NCBI GenBank assembly: GCA_013368315.1
Contig: JAACJM010000057.1
Span: forward strand, 310,001 to 374,000
Direction: 5' to 3'
DNA length: 64,000 bases
Origin: Tetrapyrgos nigripes
Taxonomy: Eukaryota; Basidiomycota; Agaricomycetes; Agaricales; Campanellaceae
The notes beneath the pieces were generated by a model, which was given only the letters and a program-made list of their open reading frames with translations, did no database searches and was not told where the DNA came from. Positions 36,561 to 48,300 of the stretch are shown piece after piece. The position numbers and the translations under genes were made by a program. The stretch's first letter is position 1; every line of letters begins with the position of its first letter.

Positions 36561-38529
36561 ATGAACGCCAACCACAATGCTTTAGGCTCTTACGTGCTCG
36601 ATACCTCTAGCGTCGTAACCCGAGCAGATACACTAGAAACTTGGGAAACCAGCAGTTCCACAGAATCCGCTTCCACTGCTTGGGGCCCTGGCACACTTTC
36701 CGGTCGAGCCATCAAAAGTCTAGGAGAAGCCAGTCTCAGAGGATTCGATAAACTCATCATTCGTTGGAAGTTGGCGAAGATCAAGTCGGATTTGGTTTCT
36801 CCTGGGTCTTTGATTCCGAAGAATAGTCGTGACCGACATGGACATGGACATGGGGACAGTGTGCCTCTATCGAATGAAAAATTGGAGAAGATTATAGATG
36901 ATTTGTTGGAGTTGTCGAGGTGAGTGCAGTTGAGAGTGCTCTTCGTTCATTTTCCTCTCGCGAGCAGTACTATGAATTGCAATGTCTTTTTCGTCATTTT
37001 GACGCTTACTACATATGTGTCTAGATTGGACTACTATGACACCAAAGTCCGACATAAAGCATTGCGTCTCATCATGATGCAGATTGGCAGTCGAGAGATT
37101 GGGCAGTTGAGGGAATGTATCATGAAGTGGCCTCGAGAAGAGATTATGATCTTTTTGTCCGAGATGATACCCTGTATGCCGCTTTTATGGTGCGTTTATT
37201 TTCCCGTCACTCTTTGCTTCAAGTTTGAGCCTGACGCGTTGAGCGGATAATGCAGGCATGAACAAACTAGTACTTTGAACTCCGACTCTTCTAGCTCAGC
37301 TTACTCGAGCTCAAACGCGGATAATGTCAACTTCAAAGCGCATCTAGAGCTTATAAGTATCTATCGCTCGTCCCAATCGTCAGAAGAAACACACGAAGCC
37401 ATACCCTTTCTCGACTTTATCTCTCAACTTTCACAGGCCAGTGCAGAAGCTCGTCGTGCGGTCGTGGACGCTGGTGCTCTCAATTTTCTTGTGACGCTTC
37501 ATTGGCATTGCTCCTTCGAGGACGAAAACGGTATGGAAGTAATCGAGGCGGCCAAGGACGTATTGCGAATATTCCTGGGAAATGGGAACGGCGGGGACGA
37601 CCCGTACGTCTTGAACCAATGCAAAGCCTGCCAAATGGACCTCGTCTGGCCAAGGAGCAAACAATCCGAAATTATACCCCTCGGAAAACATTCCTTTCGA
37701 CTTGCACAGTTTACACCAACTAGACGTAGAGTGGAATGGCAGACGCTCTCGAAAACTGTTGTGTTTGATAGGCTTTGCGAGATTGCGACCATATTGAGTA
37801 TCCAGTCTTATCATCATCCTGGATGTGCAAAGGATTTGTTTGATGCTTGTTTCGATTTGGTGGTGTTCTGGTGAGGGTGGTTTTTCCTGGAAGAGCATAC
37901 ACGGACTAATCTGGAAAACAAAGCGAGCTAGATAATGACGAACCGGATATCGTAGATCTGTCGATTTTTCACCTTTTACAGTGTGTTGCGCTAGGTGGCG
38001 AGGTGGCAGGTGCACTGCAAGACGTGCTTGTACTTTCTTCATACGATGTAAACCTGGATTTTTTCTATCGGATCATATACCCCCTACTGTAAGCTTTCTC
38101 CACAGGAATGACCTCTACCCAAGACTAAATATCCTATCTACACAGGCGAAGAAAAATAGAAGTCCTACCAACAGCACAAAACTTTTGTAAAGAAGTCCAA
38201 TACCACAACGGTCCTGACAAGATCCTATCGCCCACTTTGTCGACTTTGCAATGGATGTTGCAACTCGCAACAAGACCTGCGCACGCGCCATTCTCGACGC
38301 AGATATCAAATCCTTGATGAGCACCATGAGTCGCAGGCCAGCTGATAAACTGATGCGTTTTCATGAGTTGGGCTCTTGGGAAGAGGTGGGTATACAACTG
38401 GCTCGTTCTCTCCGCGACATTGCACTGACCAGAGGTATAGGTCAAGGATCCCCCAACTCAAGGCAGAGCCAGAGCAGGGACGGTTTGAGACTATGCCAAC
38501 TGGATATAAAGAGTGGTGATGGGATATAG
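36561..38529 (+). CDS. Orphan helical protein, possibly ARM-like
   Basis: No family recognised. The start MNANHNALGSYVLDTSSVVT is followed by helical segments: SLRGFDKLIIRWKLAKIKSD, KLEKIIDDLLELSRLDYYDT, KVRHKALRLIMMQIGSREIG, MEVIEAAKDVLRIFLGN, LSIFHLLQCVALGGEVAGAL and QDVLVLSSYDVNLDFFYRII. The pattern suggests an armadillo/HEAT-like fold, but this is only an impression. A His-rich patch (RHGHGHGD-like) lies near residue 95. Clean introns join the exons at about 36920, 37193, 37872 and 38096. Beyond 38187 two readings exist. Reading through stops at 38317. Removing a 35-nt GTAAAG...ACAAG segment (38187-38221) continues as PIAHFVDFAMDVATRNKTCA to 38529, which looks more coding. The 3' end would then overlap the convergent PB1 copy by 39 bp. 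Confidence 0.55.
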
Positions 38530-38922
38530 AGGACTCGGAGTCCCCTTGTCGAAGATAGAGGCAAGGTCACTCTTTGACGTCAACAACTCCTGGTGACCGT
38601 CGGTGCTATCCACATATGAGACCGTGAAGGTTGTGAAACGCCTCCTTCCTTCACAGAGCCTGATTTTCTTTGATATCCTCTCCATCAGCTCGTCATAGAT
38701 CACTGGAAGATGGATGGCGAGCAAGAGTTGATGATGGGGACAAAGGTGCAATCGCACTAATGCTCTTTCTTCCTCGCTCAAGGTCGAGGCAGAGATTTTC
38801 TTCCTGGAGATATCGTTCCTGGTGCTACGGTATCTGGAAGGCAGATGGTATGGCAGAGTGGCGATGTCGCCATTGAGAGTTGTCCCAGATAACGAGACAC
38901 TGGAAGCTGTTGGAGAATGCAT
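38491..38922 (-). CDS. Second, diverged PB1 domain next to CDC24
   Basis: This frame encodes a PB1-like domain clearly related to the C-terminal PB1 of CDC24 just upstream: here ALVRLHL, LPVIYDELMERISKKIRLCE, FTVSYVDSTDGHQELLTSKS, DLASIFDKGTPSPLY, against RIIVRLNL, LPVTYEELMMRIWWKLKLCR, TVSYLDVDGREEVITPKKDL, TSIFSQGPPTVLY in CDC24. The acidic OPCA loop carries one extra residue (DSTDG instead of DVDG). The first ATG is at 38922, but the frame is open to about 39108. A GTGAAG donor at CDC24's last sense codon (39396) and a TATAG acceptor (exon from 39103) would join the two in frame over a 293-nt intron. So this is either a small separate gene or the extension of a CDC24 with tandem PB1 domains. 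Undecidable from DNA alone. Confidence 0.6.
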   Translation of the reverse strand: MHSPTASSVSLSGTTLNGDIATLPYHLPSRYRSTRNDISRKKISASTLSEEERALVRLHLCPHHQLLLAIHLPVIYDELMERISKKIRLCEGRRRFTTFTVSYVDSTDGHQELLTSKSDLASIFDKGTPSPLYPITTLYIQLA

Positions 38923-39392
38923 GGGAGGATGAGGTGGTGTAGAAAGATGGTACGAGGACGTCGATGACTTGGAGATGTGTTTCACACTAGTCCGTTTTAT
39001 ATGATGGAATGTGCAAACAGCTTTGCATCTGACTTGGAGTGTCACATTGGCAATGCGGTTGGCAACGATGAAGCTTCCTTCCAAGTACAAGACAGCACCT
39101 ATTCTATATCAGTACAAAAGGTCTTCTTCAGGGGTCTGCGACAAATAACAGAGTTTAAACCATATGACTGAGCTCGGTTACCTGATTCACCCGAGCTGTA
39201 AAGGCGGGTGAAGACCTAGTCCCTCCCAACGGCACAGAAACCAACAGCTGCATTTCACGAACGGAGCCCCCGGGGATCCATTCTCTGTGCTGCTCAGGCC
39301 AAGATGGCCGGATTCCATCCATCTAGATCCTCGATAACACAGCCCTTCCCCGCAAATCCACACAAAAAGCATACATACCGGCAAGTAGACCT

Positions 39393-41629
39393 TCACCGAA
39401 CATAAAGCACTGTTGGAGGACCTTGACTAAAGATAGAAGTCAAGTCTTTCTTGGGCGTAATGACCTCCTCTCGACCATCAACATCCAAATAAGACACTGT
39501 CGGGTAATCAAACTGCATACGACCTCGACAAAGTTTGAGTTTCCACCATATCCGCATCATCAGTTCCTCGTACGTGACTGGCAGATCCACGTGGATATGA
39601 AAGTCGCTATTGCCAAGGTTCAGCCTGACGATGATCCTTTTTTCGTTGGAGATTGCGGCAAAGCGATCTTTTGTTGGTGATACATCACTGATATCGAGGA
39701 CCTCGGGATGGGGCTGTTTATCGGGACTGAGACCTGGCGCCATAGCGTGAGATTTCGCAAGTTGGGCATTGAACTGAGAAGGAGAAGGAGAGCCCGATTT
39801 GGCCTCATGAGCCAAAGCCTCCGTTCTGCATCTTTCAATGCTAGTTTGCCAGAGTTTCGCCCGGTCTTGTCCCTGGAACATCACGGCGAGTGTATCGCTC
39901 CTGCTTGAAATCGCCAGTTCGTAGATGGAAGGCGAACTGATGATATCCTCGGAGTATGCTCTGGAGAAACTTCCACCATTGGACTGGAAAGAGAGGGTGA
40001 TGCTCTCGACCTGAGTGGCAGGGACATGACACGTCAGATTGAGAGGCATAGGTTTTGCTGAGGGGTTGATCGTAGAAGAGACTGTCTTCCGTCTACCGCC
40101 CACTCTAGAGGTGGTTGTTGTTAAGCGGTCATGGAAGAAGACGAGCTCCTTCTCAAACAGATAGAATTCGGAGTAAAGTGGTGCGCCCTCGTTGATTCGC
40201 ACCAGAAAAGTCCCTCTTCGATCAAAGAAACCTGCGTCGTCGATGATAAGGTCTTTCCAATCCGAGACACGACTCTTCAACATTTCTATGATTTCTTGCG
40301 TTTTTGTCTGTTTTTGTGCAAAATGAACCCCGGCTACCGTAGCTTTGATTATTGCTCGGCCAGTAAGTAATTCCTCGTAATGAGCATTATCCGAGTCTGA
40401 CGCAGCGACCAGCGCCTGGAAAATTTCAAACAAGCAATGAGAGAGATCCCTCCTCAAAGGACGATTGGTCACTCACGTCAAAGAAATACTCATAGTCAGA
40501 AAGGTGTTCAAGGGGCCGGTCAAGAAGTTGAGTTATGGACGAGGAAGAGGATGGATGTGCTTGCATCTGCGAGAATTTGTAAATGAGTTTGAGAATGGAC
40601 TGTAAACAGACAGAACTCACTTGGAGAAGCCTGGTATCCTGTTCATGGAGTTTGGTCTCAGCCAATATACGGTTGACGCAGTATATTTTGTATAATATCT
40701 GAATGTCCATCGCCTGCACTTTACTTAGAACAATAAGACAGGCTCTCAAGAGTATACCTTACCGTGTCAGCGAAGAGACGGCCCCATCTCTGATTTTGAG
40801 GTGGAAGTTGCGCTGTGCATTCCAGTTGTATACAGAATTTGCGAATAAAGGTGAAAAACTTCTTGGGAAAGACGTGCGCGACGGTTTCTTGAATGGACTC
40901 GGGCCCATGTTCACGCAAAGCCACTGAGTATCTCTGCATGAATAGATAGCAAAAGAAAATGACGTCTTAGGGGAAAAAACATTCAGAGAAGCATACCTAC
41001 CTCAATGACCTCCACGGCCTTCACATAGCGGCGCTCGGAATTGAGCATAGTCCGTACTCGGTTTTTCCAAATGGTCTCGTTCAGAGTATCGGTAAAGTCG
41101 GACGATGCTGGGTGGGCAGTCGAACCTGACACTGAGATGGCAGGATTAGAAGGAGACGGAGTAGTTCCTCGGTCAAATTCTGAGTCTGGTAACAAATGAA
41201 TGATAGCAGAGAGTGCGTTGACGGCCTGGAGTATACGTGAGTATCACACTTTTCTAGCACCGTAAGAAATCAGTTCACCTTCTGAAGACCTTCGGTATCC
41301 TCATGCAGAATTTCTCCTAGAGTGAAATATTGGCATCCAAGGACGCGCTTCGCATTCATCGCAAAGAGAGCGATTGCTATACTCCTCGAGTGCTCATCGG
41401 TGGCTTCAAGATCCACGTCAATCTTCGGAAAGAATTGTTCTGGAAGGAGATTAAAAAGGTAACAAAGGGGTAAAGCTGAACGGCAGAGAGTCTGAATGGA
41501 CAGTTTTGGGTCGTCCGCGTCGAGCAACTCATAGAGGTACCGGGATGCAAAATTCTTCAGACTGAGAAGGTTGGAACGCAGAGCAGCACAGGACGCTCTC
41601 AGATTGTCTGTCGAGGTCATGGAGGTCAT
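39393..41629 (-). CDS. CDC24: CDC24, Rho/Cdc42 guanine nucleotide exchange factor
   Basis: Activates Cdc42 for polarity and hyphal growth. Starting MTSMTSTDNLRASCAALRSN, the N-terminal CDC24 (calponin-like) domain includes LYELLDADDPKLSIQTLCRS and LCYLFNLLPEQFFPKIDVDL. The DH domain begins NRVRTMLNSERRYVKAVEVI and continues with ILYKIYCVNRILAETKLHEQ and RPLEHLSDYEYFFD. The PH domain spans KDLIIDDAGFFDRRGTFLVR through YLFEKELVFFHDRLTTTT to FQGQDRAKLWQTSIERCRTE. The PB1 domain (NEKRIIVRLNLGNSDFHIHV ... SYLDVDGREEVITPKKDLTS) with OPCA motif DVDG is at the C-terminus, which ends LYVR. It pairs with a scaffold of the Bem1 type. Seven or so introns. Divergent from PRO2, 126 bp between starts. A second PB1 lies immediately downstream. 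Confidence 0.92.
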
Positions 41630-41755
41630 GGATCAAAAAATGCTCCATAGTGGTAGAGTGCTACTAAATGCATTGCCATATGGTGTAATTAAGAAGCAAA
41701 CTTTATCTTATCTCCTTGTAGATCGCCCTTTTCCCGTCCCCATTCCGAGTCATAA

Positions 41756-43277
41756 ATGTCTGATTCCATGCTCGCAGCGAGAGATGCAAAGGCAGCTTTT
41801 GAAGCCTCTCAGTTAATTCCTACTTCCGAGCGCATCAAAGCATTGCATGAGATCAGAGATGTGCTTGAACGGGGCAAAGATGAAATACTGGAGGCGAACA
41901 GACAGGATCTGCAGGTATACTCCCTTTTGGGTTCGTGCCGCAACATTAATTTATCATGGTTTTTAGGCTGCACAGCTGGAAGTAGAAGCTGGAAGAATGT
42001 CAGAATCTCTGATGAAGCGTCTTGACTTGGGCAAAGGCGACAAGTGGGATTCAATGTTACAAGGGATTACCGATGTTGCTGCACTTCCCGACCCTACTGG
42101 CAACGTCTCTTATGCCTCGGAACTGGACGACGAGCTGGAATTATACCGTGTATCATGTCCTATCGGCGTATTACTGGTCATCTTCGAGGCACGACCGGAA
42201 GTTGTCGTCAACATTGCATCTTTAGCCATCAAATCAGGTTTGCTTGCCACTTCAGAAGTTCTCTTTGGGAAGCTGATATTTCATATAAGGTAATGCTGCT
42301 ATTCTGAAGGGAGGGAAGGAATCAAACCGGACCACGGCTCTGCTATCGAAAGTCATCTCTGCAGGACTGGGACAAACCTCTCTTCCTTCTACATATATCC
42401 AGACCGTACAAACGCGCGCAGAAGTCTCGTCGTTGCTAGAGTTGGATCAATATATTGATCTAGTCATTCCTCGTGGTAGCAACAGCTTGGTCCGCAACAT
42501 CCAGAACAACACCCGTATTCCGGTCATGGGCCATGCTGACGGGGTTTGCTCAGTCTTCCTCGACGAAACAGCAGATGTTGAAAAGGCTGTACGGATTGTG
42601 GTAGATTCCAAGGTAAGCCGGGAATGACTAGTTGTCATTCATTGGCTCTAATATACGCTTCATTATAGACGGATTATCCTTCTGCTTGTAACGCAGCCGA
42701 GAACCTGATCATACACGAAGCCGTACTAAACACCGTATGGCCTGCAGTCGCCAGAGCACTCTTGGAGGCAGACGTAAAGCTGTTATGTGATTCAGCAAGT
42801 CTTGCAGTCCTCAAGTCATTGTCTCCTGTACCAAAAAACCTCGACACGCATGTTCAACCTTCCGAACCTTCTTCATATACCACAGAACATCTTTCACTCA
42901 CCCTGTCCGTGGTCGTCCTTCCATCCCTTGAATCAGCCATCCAGTTCATCAACTCTCATTCGTCTCACCATACGGATTCAATCGTCACAGAGTCTGACAC
43001 ATCTGCTTCCATTTTCTGCCGTGGAGTGGATTCTGCCGGTACATTCGTAAACGCTAGCACACGTTTTGCAGATGGCTTTAGGTATGGGTTTGGGACAGAG
43101 GTTGGGATTAGCACAGGAAGGATACATGCTCGGGGTCCTGTTGGTCTGGAGGGGTTGGTCACCTACAAGTATATGATAAGGAGTAAAGGTCACTCGGGGC
43201 ATATCGCTAGCGAGTTTGGAACAGGAAGGAAGCAGTACAAACATAAAAAAATCGAGGCAACTTCCGTGCCATTCTGA
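41756..43277 (+). CDS. PRO2: Gamma-glutamyl phosphate reductase
   Basis: Second step of proline synthesis: gamma-glutamyl phosphate plus NADPH to glutamate semialdehyde. Aldehyde-dehydrogenase-type fold. Seen: MSDSMLAARDAKAAFEASQL, then SCPIGVLLVIFEARPEVVVN (NADPH-binding start), KGGKESNRTTALLSKVISAG after a short intron, IDLVIPRGSNSLVRNIQNNT, IPVMGHADGVCSVFLDETAD, then the catalytic cysteine in DYPSACNAAENLIIHE, and RFADGFRYGFGTEVGISTGR with HARGPVGLEGLVTYKYMIRS near the C-terminus. Full length, four introns. A lysine-rich tail (YKHKKIEATSVPF) closes the protein. No glutamate kinase domain is fused, as usual for fungi. Confidence 0.95.
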
Positions 43278-43325
43278 AACATGAAAACAACTAGAAGCAG
43301 TCTACGCGTACATGTCTTTAACGAT

Positions 43326-43331
43326 AATAAA
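43326..43331 (+). terminator. AATAAA polyadenylation-like signal
   Basis: AATAAA 48 bp past the PRO2 stop codon, in the 101-bp gap to the convergent histone-chaperone gene. An A-rich run follows. Confidence 0.35.
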
Positions 43332-43378
43332 AACTGAACAAAGCAAAAAAAAAATCTGATTGTCTGACTATAAAACCC

Positions 43379-44851
43379 TCACTGTCCGTTGGGAGAGTCC
43401 AGTTTTGGGCGTTTTTCGCATGAACCCTCAGCTTCATCTCCTTCCGCTTTCCGCTTCGTAGGAGACTCTGACTCCGGGGCAGGCACAGGATTCTTCTTTT
43501 TCTTCCTGACGACGTTAGTCAAGTCGTTAGTTTGTACTTGATTTGAACTACCGCTGCCCGAAGCAGCGTTGAGTTCTTTATCGAGAGCCTGGGCTGCCAT
43601 GGCAGGTGCGCTGCTCGCTAGTGATTCGTTCGGTGACATTTTCAGTTCTTCAATCTGAAAGGAAGGGATATCAGTGAGAAGAAGGAAGAGAAGTAAACCA
43701 ATGCAATACTCACTTTCAGCTTCAAATCCTCTCCCAACTCTGTCAACTCTTTGATTTCACTCTCAATTTGAGCCGGGGTCAAGTTTTTAATGTCGTTCAC
43801 GGAAGGACCTGCTGCAGCTTTACCTTTCCCTTTAGGATCAGGCTTCGCTTCATTAGATTCTGCCGGGTTTGATTGTCCTTCTTTCAACGCGTTTATCCGA
43901 TCCTGAATACTGGAATGGGCTTGCTCGGCGTGTGTGATAGCATCTGAAAGTCGACCAGGAGTCATGTCGAGGACAATACTGAGCTTGTAATGGGCTTCAG
44001 CAATTTGTCTTGAGGACAAGGGAAGGAATTTCTTTTTGAGGTCTAGACCTGCCTCGTAGTCGGTGATTGCTTGGTCGAATTTTTCTGTAAATGTTAGTAT
44101 CAGTTGATCAAAATCAACAAGGGAGACAGCTAGTGTGCCTGCAGCTCACCTGTCTCCAGCGACACATCTCCGAGAGTGATATAGATGTCGGCCAGCTTTA
44201 GTGTAGTGTTCTCATCTGCGCTTCCAGCCTGGACTTGTTTGTCGTAAATAGCTCGTGCAAGATCAAGCACCTCCCATGCGGCATTAAAGTCATCTTCAGG
44301 CTCTGCGTCTTCATCTTCCTCCTCCTCGCTTTGTTCAGCATCCATTTCGGCCTCTTCTTTCGCAGCTTGAGCAAAGAGGTCTACGGCAGGATCTTCTTCC
44401 TCGAGGTCTTCTGCATCACCCGAGAATGAAAGGACAGGTGCATTACCGGAGCCAGAAGCTTTGAAAAAAAAAGAGATACAGGATGAGAAAAAGTAAAGAC
44501 GACGAGCAACTCGGTAAACACACCTTTAGGCTCCTCCTCCGGCTCTTCTTGCTTCTCCTTCTCCTTCCCCAGCACTGAATTTTGAGAAATCGCATTCTCC
44601 AGAAGCGCCTTTCCATAAGCAAAGTAGAGATCTGCAATTTCAGGCGAGTCTTCCGCAAATTTCTGAGTTCTATGGGAGAGGCAAGGCGACGCGTCGCGAC
44701 ATCAATTGAAAAGCTTGATGGAGAGGCAAACTCTGAGATTGAACGCGACTTACGCGAGTTCTAGGGCAGTAGCGTAGTGTTCGACAGCTTGTTCGTATTT
44801 GTTGAGGGCAAAGGCGCGCTTTGCTTGCTCGAGCGCGGCTTCGGATGTCAT
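43379..44851 (-). CDS. NASP/Sim3/Hif1-type TPR histone chaperone
   Basis: Histone H3-H4 chaperone of the SHNi-TPR family. TPR 1: TSEAALEQAKRAFALNKYEQ, AVEHYATALEL. TPR 2 after an intron: DSPEIADLYFAYGKALLENA. A long acidic insertion interrupts it (AEMDAEQSEEEEDEDAEPED), the hallmark of NASP proteins. SHNi-TPR 3: AWEVLDLARAIYDKQVQAGS, LADIYITLGDVSLET, then KFDQAITDYEAGLDLKKKFL and RQIAEAHYKLSIVLDMTPGR. The C-terminus is a coiled coil (IESEIKELTELGEDLKLKIE) and a basic nuclear signal (RKKKKNP, TKRKAEGDEAEG). The start at 44851 is chosen because an apparent intron (GTATGT near 44948, CTGAC branch, TTCTTCTTCAG) lies just upstream and would put the earlier ATG at 44953 in the leader. If it is not spliced, the chain starts at 44953, 34 residues longer. 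Confidence 0.85.
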
Positions 44852-45016
44852 CTCTGGTGCGGGTGAATCGACTTTGGTTGTTTTCTGTTCTGAAGAAGAA
44901 GGGTCAGGTCGATCATGATAGCGAGTGGCGCAAAGCGGAGGAACATACGCCATGGAGACGGGGAGTGGTTGTGGTGGTTGAGAGGAAAGAATAACCAAAG
45001 TCACGGTGGCACGTCA

Positions 45017-45022
45017 ACGCGT
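45017..45022. promoter_or_regulatory. ACGCGT (MluI cell-cycle box)
   Basis: A perfect ACGCGT, the full MCB site, 64 bp upstream of the 44953 ATG of the histone chaperone gene. S-phase-linked expression of a histone chaperone would make sense, but this is inference from one site. Confidence 0.35.
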
Positions 45023-45359
45023 TTTTTGAACAACAAAGATTTTCTCATCACTTTTGCAGCCGAAAGGGGCATACGATTATAGTCACACAGTAAATCTTCT
45101 CTACGTAGATATATACTTAGAATGATACAGACGTTGGCGAGCTGGAATGCCCCATAGCAGAGAAAAAGAAATAAGGTAGGCCGTTAGGGATGAGGATATT
45201 GGAAAGATTCAGATAGACACCGTCAAAGAAAATCCAAATGCACAGAAAAGAAAAACGTTCAAAGGAGCGTAAAAAAAGAGTGACATAAAAGTCAGGTATA
45301 TCCGAAAGAGTGTAGGTTGGGGGGATATATATGTTACATGTATAAAAAGTCCGGTCAGA

Positions 45360-48300
45360 TTATATCAAGGATCCTTGCTGGTGAGAAGACTGTTGGGAAG
45401 GTGCTGAACCGAACGCTGAACCGAACGGTGCGGATGAGCCTCCGCCAAAAGCATTATTCGTGTTCCCAAAGAGATTTCCTCCCAGTGTCGACGAAGGCCC
45501 ATTGGACATGCCTCCAAAGTTCAAAGGTGGAGAGCTCATAGGTGATCCACCAGCACCTGGATTGCTGCCCTCAAGCATAGATGCTCGGAATGGATTAGGA
45601 CCTCCTGTCATCTGAGGTCGAAGACCCACACCTAATGTCGACCCAGAACCAAACCCACCGCTCCCCATTGATGAAGTAGGCTGGGCATTGAGAGCACCCA
45701 TGCCTGTTGCCTGCGAGCCCAAACCATTCCCAAATGACGGTGAACCACCACTTCCTAATCCTCCACTACCAAACGAAGATCCTGCCGGGCTAAACGACCC
45801 GCTGCCCAAAGGTGAGGCTGTGGCATTACCTGTGACAGCAGGTGTTGTCGGAGTAGACCCTGGAATAGGCGGTAAGGACTCCAGCAGCGATGCACCGAAT
45901 GAAGAAGAGGGTTTGAACGGCTTGAGACCAGTAAAGCCTGTTGTATGGCTTTTCACTGGTCCTGACCCTCCCCCTGTCATGGTGATAGACGGCACCGAGG
46001 TGTTCGTAGCACCAGTCGGCTGTGAAGAAAGAGACGAAGAAAATAAGGAATCAGAGAACGTTGACCCTGAAGCCGTTGTCGAGGTATTTTGGGCTGTAAG
46101 TGAACCATTGGTATTTGGACCAAACGCGGAAAAGCTAGGTTTGGATCCGGAATCATTGTTGGAGAAAGCGAATGATGAGGCAATACTGGAAATATCGGTC
46201 CCGCCTGGATTGAGAGCGCTATTACTGAAGGAGAATCCATTGGTTGCGCCTGTGGGTTGTGATGGTTGCGACTGGGGCTGCTGCTGCTGTTGTTGTTGTG
46301 GCTGTCCAAAACCCATAGCCAACTCCATCAATGTAGGCACTTTTGGAACCGGAGGTGGGGGAGGTGAAGAAACCGGACCGAAAGGATTCTTCGTACCAGT
46401 CTGATGAGTTTTGACAGGTTGTGCTATCGGAGGCGACGTCGCACTACTATTCGAGTTCGAGGAACCGAAAGACGTGAGTGGTGTTGATGCAGGACGTGCT
46501 GGGACATTCGAGGGTACGGTAGAGGTCCCCATTCCCATCGTAGTCGCTGGGGAAGGCGAAAACAATGATGATCCAATGCTCTGAGGAGCGCCAAAGTTCC
46601 CGAAGGGAGAGGATCCTTGGGCTTGAAGATTGTTCTGAGCACCTTGCGAACCCATAAGCCCGCCGCCGCCTACCCCAAACATTGCCATGCCAGTGGTCTG
46701 TGGTGCCAACATACTCTGCCTGAACGGATTAGAACCAGTAACCTGGGGCTGGAGCAGACCCTGGGTTGGTTGTAAAAATCCAGTCTGCTGTGGTTGCTGA
46801 GGCTGCAAGAAACCCGTCTGCTGTGGTTGTTGCTGTTGCATGAAACCCGTCTGCTGAGGAAGGAAAGAGGAGAATGGCCTATGTCCGGTAGGCTGCGGTT
46901 GCAGGTGGTTCGACTGCATTTGAGGCTGCTGGCTCATCATGCTGAAAGGATTAGGAGCCGGTGTGAAAGAAGTATGTTGGGGCATGACGAAACCAGTAGG
47001 CTGAACTTGTACTTGCTGTTGACCAGCTGGCATCTGAGAGAAAGGATTGATAGATCCTTGTTGCTGGAAGTATGCCGTGCTCGGGCTAAAGGAAAAGGTC
47101 AGAGGAGATGAACAGGAAGGACCGATGTAAAAACGCTGACCTATTTGTCTGAGGATTAAACATGGTTGTTTGTTCTTCCTCTATTGATTCAAAGAAGTCC
47201 AAGACAGCTTTGTTGACATCTGGTTTGGGATTTGAACTCGAATCTGGGGCAGAAATGGAAGGGATGGATTGCGAAGTTGGCGCGGCTAGAAATTGAGTCA
47301 GCAACCAGGAGTCTTCAACCTACTGAGAAGGACGTACGTTTGCTCTCTGGTTTCTTGGTTGCTGAGCCTCTTCCATTTCGTTCTGCGTTATCCTTATTGG
47401 TTTTGTATTCTATCCGGTTCTGCTCAAAATTGACGTCACTCAAATACTCTTCTAGTGCGCCAGCGAGAGAAACGGGAGCCTAGGATCATATTAGAGGGCA
47501 TTAAAGAGAAGTAAGCTGAAAAACTGACATGTTTCAGGTTTGGTATCGGGACGTTGAGGATATTCTGCAACTTCTTGGCTACACCGAGGTATTCGACCAC
47601 ACGATCCGTCTGCTTGCAAAAATGACGGTATATGGCGAGAGCTTCTGTTGCATCAACATGAGACATCTCGAAGTAATGTTCTGGGAGGGCAATGAGTACA
47701 AAGTCGTGAGCAGAGATGGAGACCATAATCTTACCCAAAACGTTAATTACGCCTTCATTTCCGGCTTGAAATAGTATAAGAAGATCCTTGACGAGCATTC
47801 GCAAAGCTGTAGTCGTTAATTCATCCTCGAGATCGTCAAGATAGAACTGGGGTTGAAGGTTAATTGGCGAGAAGAATGTGAGGATGTAACAACGCACTCG
47901 ACATTCTACCAGGGTATCAATCATCCTATGAACCGCCTTTGTCTCCCTCAGCAAACCCTTTTCCACTGTCATCACCCTCAACTTGCGTCCCATGATCGTT
48001 TTACTTCTCGTAGGGCCGTTGTTTGCTGGAGTCCTGTTCCTAGTTCGACTAGGCGGTGGATCATCATCCACCAGCGAGTTCCGCATATCCCGGTTGGACT
48101 CGGCCTGTACACGAATCGCGTCATGTTTGAGATCACGGTAAGCTCGAATACGTGAGTCCAGGTAGACGGCGTAGTTTTGCAGATTTTCAGGAGCAGCATA
48201 ACCTGAGACGTGCACCGCGTTTGAGAGTTTGACAAAAATGAACAAGTCAATAGCACACACCTTCCCAATTCCCAGCAGAAACATTTCTCAACCTCAGGAC

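Noticed and set aside
37431..38042. Long minus-strand frame (203 codons) opposite the orphan helical gene
   Set aside because: Shadow frame; the plus-strand exons have proper splice sites and helical coding pattern.
45688..46404. Plus-strand open frame of 238 codons across the AP180 tail
   Set aside because: Shadow of the low-complexity AP180 exon on the other strand; no ATG-led conserved protein and no support.
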